Shown here piece after piece: positions 50,393 to 59,969 of a stretch of DNA of 64,000 nt. Both the position numbers and the translations under genes were made by a program. The notes beneath the pieces were generated by a model. The model had not been told where the DNA came from. It worked only from the letters and a program-made list of their open reading frames with translations, and did no database searches. The DNA comes from Valencia hispanica (Eukaryota > Chordata > Actinopteri > Cyprinodontiformes > Valenciidae), in assembly GCA_963556495.2 (NCBI GenBank), contig OY747707.1, forward strand, positions 29,341,871-29,405,870, given 5' to 3'. Position 1 is the first letter of the stretch. Each line of letters opens with the position of its first letter.

Positions 50393-51215
50393 TGTTAGGA
50401 CTCTGGGGTGTTTGCCCATGTTTTTCTGTTTGTCTTTTTCTTTCTGCTTCCTGCTTATTTCTCCGCCATTATGGAGATTTCCACCAGAGGACCTGGCTGA
50501 GCTGAGGAACTGTTCATCAAGCAGGGGGCGGAGCCTTGCCTGCTGCACCTGCACAGGTGCAGATGATTGAGCTAATCACGGGTTGAAGATTTAAGGAGCT
50601 GGCTGTCAGACCTTCGGCACTTGAGTTCTAAAGTCGTTAGGTAAAATCTCAAGTTCTCCGTGCAATATCCTGAGTACCTAGTGTGGGTTTTCTTTTATAT
50701 GACAAACCTGTTAACTCCTCTCTTTGCTCCTTCCAAGGTTTTTTCTTGTCTCAAGCTGCTCGTGATCTGTTCCCCAGCTTCTCAGTAAGCCTTGGTCCTT
50801 CCCCCACGTCTGACTGCCTTCAAGCTCCTCCGTGATCCATGGTCCATCTCTGTGCTCTGCCTGCTTGCCCTCAGCTCCCATCCTTTCTCCTGGACTCTAC
50901 CATCTCCACATCTCCAAGAATGCAGCAGGAAGCTCCAGGAGATATCCCAGACTCCTAGCTCTCGCCCCCTGGTGTTTAAACTTCCTTCCACCAAGTAAGC
51001 CTCATCTGAGTTCATCTAAGCAATTACTCTTTATTCAGGAATCTATATTGGCTCTGGATTTCTTCCCCTGCAGCTCAGCTCTCCTCTGTTTCCTTCTGCA
51101 TTGTTCCCATGCTTTTCATCTTCACATTTTCATGTTTCAATAAAAACCTTAAAACTTTTACAACTGGTCTCCCTAGTAGTGTTCTGCATGTGGGTCAAAA
51201 AGCGGAATTCCAACA
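50393..51215 (+). mobile_element. 5' LTR of a Gypsy-type retrotransposon
   Basis: This begins TGTTAGGACTCTGGGG and, by the inverted end pattern, closes with GGAATTCCAACA. A polyadenylation signal (AATAAA, about 51139) lies in the right third, followed by the AACTGGTCTCCCTAGTAGTG phrase common to this fish family. The gag start codon follows at once, overlapping the last base. No 3' LTR is present in the window, so the right boundary is inferred. Confidence 0.65.
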
Positions 51216-52990
51216 TGACAGAACACTCAGGCCAAGCTGACCCAGCAGGGACCCTAACAAGATCCCTTTCTGATCATGATCAGGTTCTTCAGACTCTAAT
51301 AGATCAACAAGAAATGACACTTAAACGTTTGGTTAACACAACAGCTTTATTGCAGCAACCACCCGTTCCTGCTCCCTCCGTTGCTTCTGATGCTGCTTTA
51401 GCTGTCCATTTGGAAAAGTACTTGGGTGAGGCTGGGTGTTGCGGAGCTATCCTTCTCCAGTGTTCTATTGGATTTAACCGATTGCCCAGGAGCATTCACC
51501 AGAGATGATTCTAAGATTTCATACATGCTCAGTTTGTTAACTGGGAAAACACTCAGATGGGCAGAATCCCACTTCAGGACCTATCCCTGGATTGATGTCA
51601 CCTTTCCACAATTCATTATTATTCAAGAATTTAATGACTTTTGCCTACGATATTGACAAAACCTCTCATTCCAGAAACAAGTGAAAACTAAAATAAGGAA
51701 ACCGACTGGTTACTGAGTTTTCAATCAACTTTTGCACCCACACCATCACCTGAAATTGGAACCCTGAAGTCCTTAAGTTTATTTTATTTTTCATGCCCAA
51801 AATGATTTAAAGGATGGACCTGCTCTCCTGGACGGACCTGCTACATTAGACTATTTAATCAACCTGGCAACCCGCCTTGACAACCGTCTTGGGGAAAGAA
51901 ACAAAGACAGAGGTAAACTATTAACCGCAAGTAAGCAAACAATTGTTCCCATTGTCTGTTTCTCCTTCTAGTCATACTTCCAACGAAGCCGAACCCCTGC
52001 AGATTGGTCAAACCAGACTCACCCCAGAAGAAAGACAACGCAGGTCCTGGCTCTGCATTTACTGTGCCAATTCCAATAATTTAATTGCCAACTATCCCCT
52101 TCGATCCTCCAGCCATAACCCTGTAGTAAGAGAGGGGTCGCCAATAGAAACGGGGAGCTTGGCAGACCATGTCACCCCACAAATGACTCCCTGACTATGG
52201 TTGACAGTCCAAATTAACATAGGTAACAGACCCCTTTCTCTCAGTTCTTTTGATTCTGGTTGTGAAAAGAGTTTAATCGATTCCCCCCTGGTAACGCAAT
52301 GTAAGATCCAGATGGAACCATTAAAATCATCCCTTGGAGTTTCAGCATTAGATGGTAGGCCCCTTCAACAGATTTCCCACAAGACCGAACCGATCAATTT
52401 AATAGTTTCTGGTTGCATCACGAAAAACATTTCCTTCTACATCTTTGATTCACCACATAACCCATTAATTTCCATATATCAATTGGAACCAGTCCCGTGT
52501 TGACTGTTGATCCACTTTCTGTCACTCGTCCTGTCTCCAATCTGCTGTCCCATCCTTTAACTTCAAAACTGAATCCTCTCCACCTGAAAAGATTGACCTG
52601 TCCATCCCTCTTGAGTACCATGGCTTAAAGATGGTTTTTAGTAAGGATAAAGCCCTTTCTTTAAATCCACACAAGCCATATGATTGCTCAATAGACCTAC
52701 TACTAGGAGCTTCCATTAAAATCCAGCAATTTAAACAATCTCTCCAGGCCAGAAACTCAGGCAATAGAAAAATATATCGAGTCCGTGGCTGCTGGCATCA
52801 GCATTTCAACCAGTTCAAGGATCCACCATTTTCACATAACTAGACCTCCGTAACGACTATCACCATGTCAGAATATGCCAGAGACATAAATGGAAGATGG
52901 CCTGCTGAACCCCTGTCGGCCCCTCCAAATATTTGGTTATACCCTTCGAATGAACCAACCGTCTTCCAAGCTCTTGTAAAATTATATTTG
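51215..52990 (+). pseudogene. Gypsy (sushi-like) gag-pro-RT remains
   Basis: The reading starts MTEHSGQADPAG and follows a sushi-type gag: DQQEMTLKRLV with proline-rich PVPAPS, then after a frameshift DDSKISYMLSLLTGKTLRWA (capsid, 51500-51560). A nucleocapsid knuckle near 52045-52100 is damaged (CIYCANSNNLIANY, His and last Cys lost). The protease follows (FDSGCEKSLID, near 52248) with Gly-Cys after the catalytic DS. The start of the reverse transcriptase is visible (MVFSKDKALSLNPHKPYDCSI, 52631-52695, and in another frame near 52850-52985). Several stops and an internal deletion; everything downstream was lost when later elements landed. Confidence 0.85.
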
Positions 52991-53171
52991 TCAGACAGAT
53001 TCCAGTTTGGTCATGTAAATGATACATCTTGTTCACATTCAACAGTTACTTGTGGAGTACCACTGGGTTCTGTGATTAGACCAATTGTTTTTACTATATA
53101 TTTGCTTGTAATTGGTAAAATTATTAGACAGCACGGGATAAATTTCCACAGCTATGCCGATGATACACAAC
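52985..53171 (+). pseudogene. LINE reverse transcriptase fragment, cut by the Polinton
   Basis: The open stretch runs YLSDRFQFGHVNDTSCSHST, then CGVPLGSVIRPIVFTIYLL, and ends with HSYADDTQ, the catalytic YADD box of an L2/CR1-like non-LTR reverse transcriptase. It stops exactly after this box, where unrelated sequence begins with AGAGAAAGTATAG. The rest should be found on the far side of the Polinton, outside the window. Confidence 0.85.
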
Positions 53172-53204
53172 AGAGAAAGTATAGACCACTAGCTGTCAAA
53201 ATGC

Positions 53205-53555
53205 AAATGAGACCACGCCCACTTACGGACACACCCACTTACGGTCACACCCACTTCCGGAAACGCCCACTTCCGGGAACGCCCCTTCCGGTTACGCCCA
53301 CTTTTGCAGGCACCCTGGCTGCCGGAACAAGCTCCGCCATGTCACAAAAAGCTCCGCCCCCTGATGGTCACGCCCACCTGTCATTTTAAGCCCCGCCCCC
53401 TGATGGCCCCGCCCACCTGTCAAAACGGGATACGCACCCTGGTGGCCACGCCCACCTGTCAAGATAGGACACACCCACCTGTCAAAATTGGGTACGCCCA
53501 CCTGTCGAAATAGGGTACGCCCCCTGATGGTCACGCCCACCTGTCAAAATATGGC
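53205..53555. repeat. GC-rich CGCCCAC tandem repeats at the Polinton left end
   Basis: About five copies of CGCCCACTTCCGG-like units (53214-53300) are followed by six copies of CGCCCACCTGTCAAAAT-like units (53367-53550), several joined by GCCCCCTGATGG. They lie within the presumed terminal inverted repeat. Frames across them (53292-53540, both strands) are repeat artefacts. Confidence 0.9.
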
Positions 53556-53559
53556 ACTA

Positions 53560-53830
53560 AATGGCTCCCTCTAGTGGTTCTACAATTAAACTACATGCAA
53601 AAAATGAAAATACCTCCCCCTAGTGGCCCAATAAATACTATTACACCAAAACTTATAAATGCCTCCCTCTAGTGGTTCAAAATTAATATAACAGCCTATT
53701 GTATAATTGGCCCCCTCTAGTGGATCAAAGTAACATTACATGCAAATGTAAAAATACCTCCCCCTAGTGGCTCAAAAATGAAACTACATGCATATATGAA
53801 AATACCTCCCCCTAGTGGCCCAATAAATAG
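53560..53830. repeat. Six-unit minisatellite with CTCCCCCTAGTGG cores
   Basis: Irregular units of about 45-55 bp each contain CTCCC[CT]CTAGTGG (53565, 53612, 53661, 53710, 53756, 53804), and several also hold ACTACATGCA. Read on the minus strand the core is CCACTAGGGGGAGG, close to the known vertebrate CTCF core. Confidence 0.9.
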
Positions 53831-54395
53831 TAATGGTTTGAATCTAACTCCTCAGTGTCATCAGAACATGTCCGAACAAGTCCCTTTAATATTATACGGT
53901 CTGGGCTCTGTCTCAACATGACTCCTTGAGCATTCCATTTTATTTTAAACAGTTAAAAGGTGCTTTTTAGCTTCCTGACTTTAATTTAAAACCACATTAG
54001 CTCCAACACTCTAGAGACACCATTACATCTGATTCTAACAATTCAACCATGATAAATTAAACTTGTAAGAGCACTAAAAAGAGAATTTATTCACCCACAG
54101 CTATGTTGAAGCAGATGCTCATCCTTTTGTTGATTTTAAAAATGCACCATTACACAGTCTTTAAAAACAGATAAGGATTAAAAAAAAACATCACTTTAAA
54201 CCTGGTTGCTTTAAGCTGGAAATAAGAAATCTATAAAACTACTAAAGTTACTGATAAAAACCCGTCCACCAATCAGCGTTTGACACGCCCCTGCTCTGCT
54301 TTGTATTCGCTGTATTTATCACGCCCCTGACTTCACCTACGTCCGCAAGTCAGGTAAACCGGTTTGGGCGGTGCTCACCGGGCGGCATTTACCTG
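53831..54395. other. Non-coding left arm of the Polinton
   Basis: No frame. Probably the inner part of the terminal repeat and the upstream promoter region; CpG content rises from about 54260. Confidence 0.5.
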
Positions 54396-54403
54396 TATAA
54401 AAG
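54396..54403 (+). promoter_or_regulatory. TATA box of the Polinton left-arm promoter
   Basis: TATAAAAG preceded by a GC-rich region (GGGCGGTGCTCACCGGGCGG). It faces the polymerase and its neighbours. Transcription would start about 30 bases downstream, near 54427. No other TATA box of this quality lies between it and the polymerase start. Confidence 0.6.
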
Positions 54404-54716
54404 GCTGTCGGAAAACGGTTAATCTCTACAGCATGCTGGAAGGACCTCATTCAACAATCCGACCTTAAGGACACGGAGCGCGGTGCTGCGACGAACAAAG
54501 AAAACAGCGGTTTCACGAAGACTGTATCACCGGCTTCATTCGAGGGGAATCCCAGAAGCCCGCGTCATTGTCAGACCGCGTCAGAGCTGAGTCCTGGCGG
54601 GATTCCCGAGCTTCCCCTGCTAAGAGCTGGAGTTACGGGTTCAGCGGTGAAATCAACTTCACAGCGACTTCAGGAAATCTTCACATCGGCGACCTGTATT
54701 ATCGGTTTGGAGCGAG

Positions 54717-55208
54717 GTGAGTAAATGTTTTTTTTAGCTCGCAATTGTGCGATCGTCTTCGGATGTTTCATAGCACCAAGATGGATTCGCTGCTGGCTTA
54801 TCGATAGATTCACCATAGCATACATACTCTGTTACAGCTAGAAGTATCGCTCAACTCCAGTTGCTGCTCTGAGCTGGTTTTCGGGCTGGAGCGGGACTGG
54901 GGGTTGTTACAAAGCGAAACTCTGCTCTGAGGTGAGTTTACTGTTTGTTAAATTCTGTTGACTGTTTAGACACTGGTATTACCGTATTTTTATTTATTTT
55001 ATTATATTCCTGAATTTTATCTGCGCTTTATCATAGATCGTGATCGAAGCGCGGAGCTGTTTGCAATTGGACCTCAGCGGATCTGCCCAACGCCCGCCTT
55101 GCTACTTCAATTAACAGTGAGACTGTCTGGAGCTTTCTCCAACTTGTGTATTGTCTGACTCTGAATGTTTTTTCATGTCCTTTTTTTTCTGATCGTGTGT
55201 TTAAATAG
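54717..55208 (+). other. Probable intron in the polymerase leader
   Basis: A strong donor (GCGAG followed by GTGAGT at 54717) and a second, alternative one (CTGAG-GTGAGT, GT at 54932) precede an acceptor with a T-rich tract ending AAATAG at 55208, 18 bases before the polymerase ATG. Removing it would give a leader of about 290 bases. This is inferred from splice-site motifs only. Confidence 0.5.
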
Positions 55209-55226
55209 CAACATCAACCAGTCACT

Positions 55227-58200
55227 ATGAATGTCTCACAGGAGCTAAATAGTCTTCAACCGTCTAGTCAGGAAGATGAAGAATTTCAGATCAATGTACG
55301 TGACGAATTCAATAACATAGAGATCCGACACAACTTTGTCCGGCCTGAGGGTGATCATCCGTGTCCGTATGAATTTCATGATCACATAATGAATATGCTC
55401 AGGGGTTTATCAGACCGGGTGACACCACTGGTTAACACTAACGATATTGTGCAGATAGAGGTTAATGGACCCGGCGTGTCTCGCAGCGTGACTTTCTCTG
55501 TCGATGAAGGGGGGAGTAACGTCATGCAGCAGTTCGAAACGTTTTTAGATGATCTGATGCAATCCAATGCTGAAATAGCCTCAACAGAGCGTTTGGAGTT
55601 TGTAATTCAAACAGTGCGTGATCTTAGCGGGGGAGCTAGACGAAAAGCTGAAATGTCTCTCGATTGCGAGCTTATACACAAGAAGAGACGCCACCTATAT
55701 ATTGTGAACAATGATCGAGATGATAAACTGTGTTTTGCTATTAGCTTAGCCTGTGTTGCAGACCCTAGCCTCGGCTCCGATGCGGCTATACAGCTCGGTA
55801 GAGAGTTGCAACAGCGTGCAGGCCTTTCAGAACACACCCCCGTCAGATCAGGCGATATCCACAAATTTGAGAAGTTGTTGAACAGAAAAATAGTTGTTTT
55901 TATCAGAAGTGAGGGAGAGAGAGCTCTAGGGAAGATTCAGACCGACTTTGAGGACCGAAGCAGGACTGTTTTTCTATTGCAATTCAGAGACCATTACTAC
56001 GGGATCAAAAACTTGAAGGGTTTTATAGGGGCTCGGGATATTTGTCACTACTGTTTCGATCCTATAGGGCATAAATACATTCATGTATGCAAAGGTTCGT
56101 GCGCTGTCTGCAATGATGCAGCGTGTGCTCAGGGGGTTACAAATCCGATTCTTTGTCATGACTGTAACAGATATTGCAAGAACCAGACGTGTTACGATAG
56201 ACATAAAGTACCTGAGCTAAAACCCAGGGCGCGTGTGATGGTCAGTCATTGTGATCAGGTGAAGAAATGTCCCAACTGTGGGTTAAACTATAACCAGAGT
56301 CTCACAACAGGCAAGAAGCATGTGTGTCAAGGGAAGAAGTGTGGGATTTGTGGGGGTAAGCTTGATAAGGACCAGCCGGCATCAGACCATAAATGTTATA
56401 TCCAGACATGTTCTGTCGATACCGAAATAAGTGACAAGGTGATTTTTTACGATATTGAAACTTTCCCTGGTGCGCAGGGTGAGCATGTTCCATTTCTGAT
56501 CTGTTCAAAGTCCACATCTGGCGAGGAGTGGTCAGCCTACGGCAGTGATTGTATTCGGGAGTTTATTCGTGAAATCAGGAGGCCAGGCCGTCGGAATTAC
56601 ACATGTGTAGCCCATAATGCTAGAGCTTTTGATTCCTACCTTGTTCTGAATGCAATGACGGAGATGGGTTTAAATCCTGACATCATTATGCAAGGGTGTA
56701 AAATTATGAGCATCACTGATCCTGATTACGGTTTGAGGTTCATTGACAGCCTATCTTTCCTTGCCATGAAGCTTAGTAAAATGCCTGAAGCCCTCGGTTT
56801 TCCTGACCATAGCAAGGGCTATTTCCCACACCGTTTCTCATCCTCTGATAATCTGAGCTATGTAGGTTCTTACCCGCTGCCATCATTTTACGGTGTTGAG
56901 CGAATGAATCGTGCTGAGCAGGAGGAATTCTATACATGATACGCTGAGGTTAGCAAGGGCGTGTTTGACTTTAAAAAGGAGGCTCTCTTTTACTGTAAGA
57001 AGGATGTGGAGATACTCCTACAAGGATGTACAAGGTTTCGTCAGGAGTTTTTTAACGACAGTCAGATTGACCCTTTTAACAGGATCACCATCGCAAGCGC
57101 TTGTATGAAAGTGTTTCAAAGCAATCATTTGAAGGCAGACACTCTCGCTGTGCCTTCACCTACAGACTACAGCGAACAGTTTAAAAAGTTTTCCACAGCT
57201 TCCGTTGAATGGTTGGAATATGTTTCACATACAAGGAGGGTTGGAATACAGCATGCTCTAAGAGGTGGTGAGAAAAAGATTGGATCATACTTTTTAGACG
57301 GTTACCTGGAGGTAGGGGAGCGTAAAATAGGGTTTGAGTTCCATGGGTGTGAGCATCATGGCTGCAGCACCTGTCGCTATCCAACAGCTGAGAGTCCATT
57401 GACCGGTGTGCCTTATGGGCAGCTCTACGCTGCCACCATGGAGAGGGAGCATGTGCTGAGGACTGTGTACGGTATAGAGCTCGAGGTGATGTGGGAACAT
57501 GTGTGGGAAGAAATGAAGAAGAGTAACGCTGATGTGAAGCAGTTCATGATGACCTACCAGGCTCCCTGCACCACTTACCCCCCGTGAAGCGCTTTTTGGA
57601 GGGCGTACATGTGCAGTCAGGTTGAGGTACTCTGCAGCCCCCGGTGAGCAGGTTCTTTACCAGGACGTGTGTAGTCTTTACCCATTTGTTCAGAAGACGA
57701 AAAGCTTTCCTGTAGGGCACCCGATCATAATCAGGGAAAACTTTGATGATCCTAGAAATTATTATGGATTTATCAAAGCAGTCATTTCACCACCTCGTGG
57801 TCTTTATTTCCCCATTCTACCATTCAGAACAGATTATGGAAAGCTTGTATTCACCCTCTGTCGCACATGTGCATTGGAGAACAATCAGACACATAGTTGC
57901 ACCCAGACAGACACTGAGAGAGCCTTAACAGGTGTATGGGTGTCTGAAGAGGTTAAAGAAGCCCTTTCACACGGCTACAGAATCGATCAGATCATTGAGG
58001 TGTGGCACTTTGAGCAGCATAGTGATCAGATCTTTGCAAAGTATGTCAACTCCTTTTTGAAGACCAAGCAGGAAGCTTCAGGTTATCCCGAGGGTGTAGA
58101 GAGCGAGGAGGACAAACAGAAATACATCCAGGATTTCATGGTGAATCAGGGTGTAGAGTTAGACCCTGAAAAAATTAAAGTAAACCCGGCAAAACGTCAA

Positions 58201-58923
58201 GTAGCCAAGCTGTGTTTGAATTCGCTTTGGGGGAAGTTTGCTCAAAAAAATGACCAAACCCAAACCTCAATCATTAAACACCCTGACAAGTTTTTTGAGT
58301 TCCTGTTTTCAGGGAAGTTCGTCGTGACATACTTCAGCTTTCTGAACCCCAAGATGGTCATGATTCAATGGAAGTACAACAAAAACTGTGTAACGCCCCC
58401 TAACAAAACCACCAATGTGTTCGTTGCCGCATTTACAACAGCTTACGCACGACTAGAGTTATTCAGATACCTACACCAACTCCAAGAACGGGTACTCTAC
58501 CTTGACACAGACAGTGTAATCTATGTTGTGCGTGAAGGCGAGAGCTCTCTGCCGACAGGTAGCTATTTGGGTGACTTGACAAACGAGCTCCCACCAGGGG
58601 ACACCATTCAGGAGTTTGTTGCCGCAGGGCCAAAGAGTTACTCATATCAGACAAAGCACAGGGGGAAGATTGTGATGAGGGCAAAGGGGATATCGCGAAC
58701 CATAGAATGCTGTGAAAGGGTGAATTTTGATACAATGACAGGACTTGTTGACGGTTACCTGGGTGGTGAGAGAGGCGAGGTACTCAAAGCACCGCAGCAT
58801 TCCATCAAACGTGATAAAAACGGGTTCCATCTGAGGAATCACTCATTTACCAAAACTTTCAGGGTGGTCTATGACAAGCGGAGGTTGTTCCCAGACGGAA
58901 CGACGCTACCATTTGGTTTTTGA
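55227..58923 (+). pseudogene. polB: Protein-primed family B DNA polymerase, two disabling changes
   Basis: This is the replicative polymerase of the element, expected to use a terminal protein as primer. The first frame (570 codons) has a Cys/His-rich zinc region at residues about 273-390 (several C-x2-C pairs such as CHYC, CAVC, CGIC), then exonuclease motif I (YDIE, 408-411) and motif II (HNARAFDS, 463-470). It ends at a TGA (56937-56939); the same frame resumes directly with exonuclease III (YCKKDVEIL, near 56990). A frameshift lies between about 57560 and 57620. The last frame (from 57622) holds palm motif A (YQDVCSLYP), motif B (NSLWGKFAQ) and motif C (YLDTDS), with a long insertion between A and B as in protein-primed enzymes. 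ATG at 55227 follows a splice acceptor. The catalytic motifs are intact, so inactivation looks recent. Confidence 0.95.
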
Positions 58924-58932
58924 GGGGGGAAA

Positions 58933-59616
58933 ATGCAGCATCAGGGTGAACTGGAAGCGATTAACTTTGACCCAAGATTTATAACTCCTTTTTCAAGTCT
59001 TGTGGTAGGCCCGAGTGGCTGTGGGAAGTCTTTTTTTGTAAAAAATGTTTTGATTAATTGTCTACATGTGATGGATTCTGTACCTGAAAATATTGTTTGG
59101 ATCTACACTTCATTCCAACCATTGTATACGGAATTGATGAAGATTAATAAATCAATTAAATTCATCGAAGGATTGCCTCATTCCTTTGAAGATGATGTTT
59201 TATTCCCCCCAGATCAATCGCATCTATTGATTCTCGATGATGTACTCTTTCAAGCAGCTGAGCATCCAGAGGTCGTGAAAATATTTACACAATATCGACA
59301 CCATAGAAACATGAGCGTTATGATGTTGACTCAGAATGTGTTTCTCAAGGGGAAACATACTCGAACTATCAGTCTTAATTGTAATTATATGGTCTTGTTT
59401 AAAAACCCACGTGACAGATTGCAGGTAGCAAATTTAGCACGTCAAATTTTCCCTGGACAGAAACCCTTTTTCATGGAGAGTTTTGAAGATGCTACGAGCC
59501 AACCACACGGCTATTTATTTGTAGACCTAACCCCTGACACACCAGACCAATACAGGCTCAGGACAGGTTTACTTCCTGGACAGTGGCCGGCTGTTTACAT
59601 AGCTAAGAACAAGTGA
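58933..59616 (+). CDS. Genome-packaging ATPase (FtsK/HerA-A32 type)
   Basis: This protein is expected to pump the element DNA into capsids. Of 227 residues, 26-33 form the Walker A loop (GPSGCGKS), 98-103 the Walker B strand (LLILDD), and LTQN at 132-135 fits the sensor position seen after Walker B in this superfamily; Arg160 and Arg162 (NPRDR) are candidate arginine fingers. The ATG lies 9 bases after the polymerase stop. Its stop lies only five bases before the next ATG (59622), so the left-arm genes are packed almost end to end. The frame is intact. Polinton and adintovirus ATPases are of similar length. Confidence 0.93.
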   Translation: MQHQGELEAINFDPRFITPFSSLVVGPSGCGKSFFVKNVLINCLHVMDSVPENIVWIYTSFQPLYTELMKINKSIKFIEGLPHSFEDDVLFPPDQSHLLILDDVLFQAAEHPEVVKIFTQYRHHRNMSVMMLTQNVFLKGKHTRTISLNCNYMVLFKNPRDRLQVANLARQIFPGQKPFFMESFEDATSQPHGYLFVDLTPDTPDQYRLRTGLLPGQWPAVYIAKNK

Positions 59617-59621
59617 CCAAC

Positions 59622-59960
59622 ATGTCGGCACGCATAAAAAGAAATGCACCGTTACTAGGGGCTCTTTTTCATTCCACACCCCAGAAACGTAAAGATATCC
59701 TAACTCATTGTTCTCCCGACTTTCTACAAACCTTGTGCGAGATTGCTTTAAATGTGCTGAAAGGGAACATCAAGCTGTCCACAACACAATACAACAGACT
59801 TAAGAAGCAGAAAAAAATCCTCAGGCTGTTGGCTGATCAGAAGGTGGGGTTAAAGCGCAAACGACAGACATTGAAAACCCAGACAGGAGGAATTCTCCCG
59901 CTGATTGCAGCTGTAATACCGTTTCTCGGAGAATTGGTGGCTGGAATATTCCGCCGGTAG
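59622..59960 (+). CDS. pX/mu-like basic core protein
   Basis: A 112-residue basic protein (ATG chosen; an upstream GTG at 59613 is in frame but unlikely to be used in an animal cell). The first two thirds are rich in Lys and Arg (RLKKQKKILRLLADQ, LKRKR). Then a double glycine (TQTGG, about residue 89) leads into a hydrophobic tail, ILPLIAAVIPFLGELVAG, ending in RR. A basic segment followed by Gly-Gly and a hydrophobic tail is the layout of the adenovirus DNA-condensing protein pX, whose cleavage by adenain occurs at such a Gly-Gly context. The protease at 60755 would be the matching enzyme. The role in condensing packaged DNA is inferred from this likeness. Confidence 0.7.
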   Translation: MSARIKRNAPLLGALFHSTPQKRKDILTHCSPDFLQTLCEIALNVLKGNIKLSTTQYNRLKKQKKILRLLADQKVGLKRKRQTLKTQTGGILPLIAAVIPFLGELVAGIFRR

Positions 59961-59969
59961 AAGTGTATT

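Noticed and set aside
52865..53389. A single 174-codon gene
   Set aside because: A chance fusion across three elements: Gypsy remains, a LINE fragment and Polinton terminal repeats.
59613..59621. Upstream GTG start for the pX-like protein
   Set aside because: Animal ribosomes start mainly at AUG; the ATG at 59622 gives the same protein less three residues.
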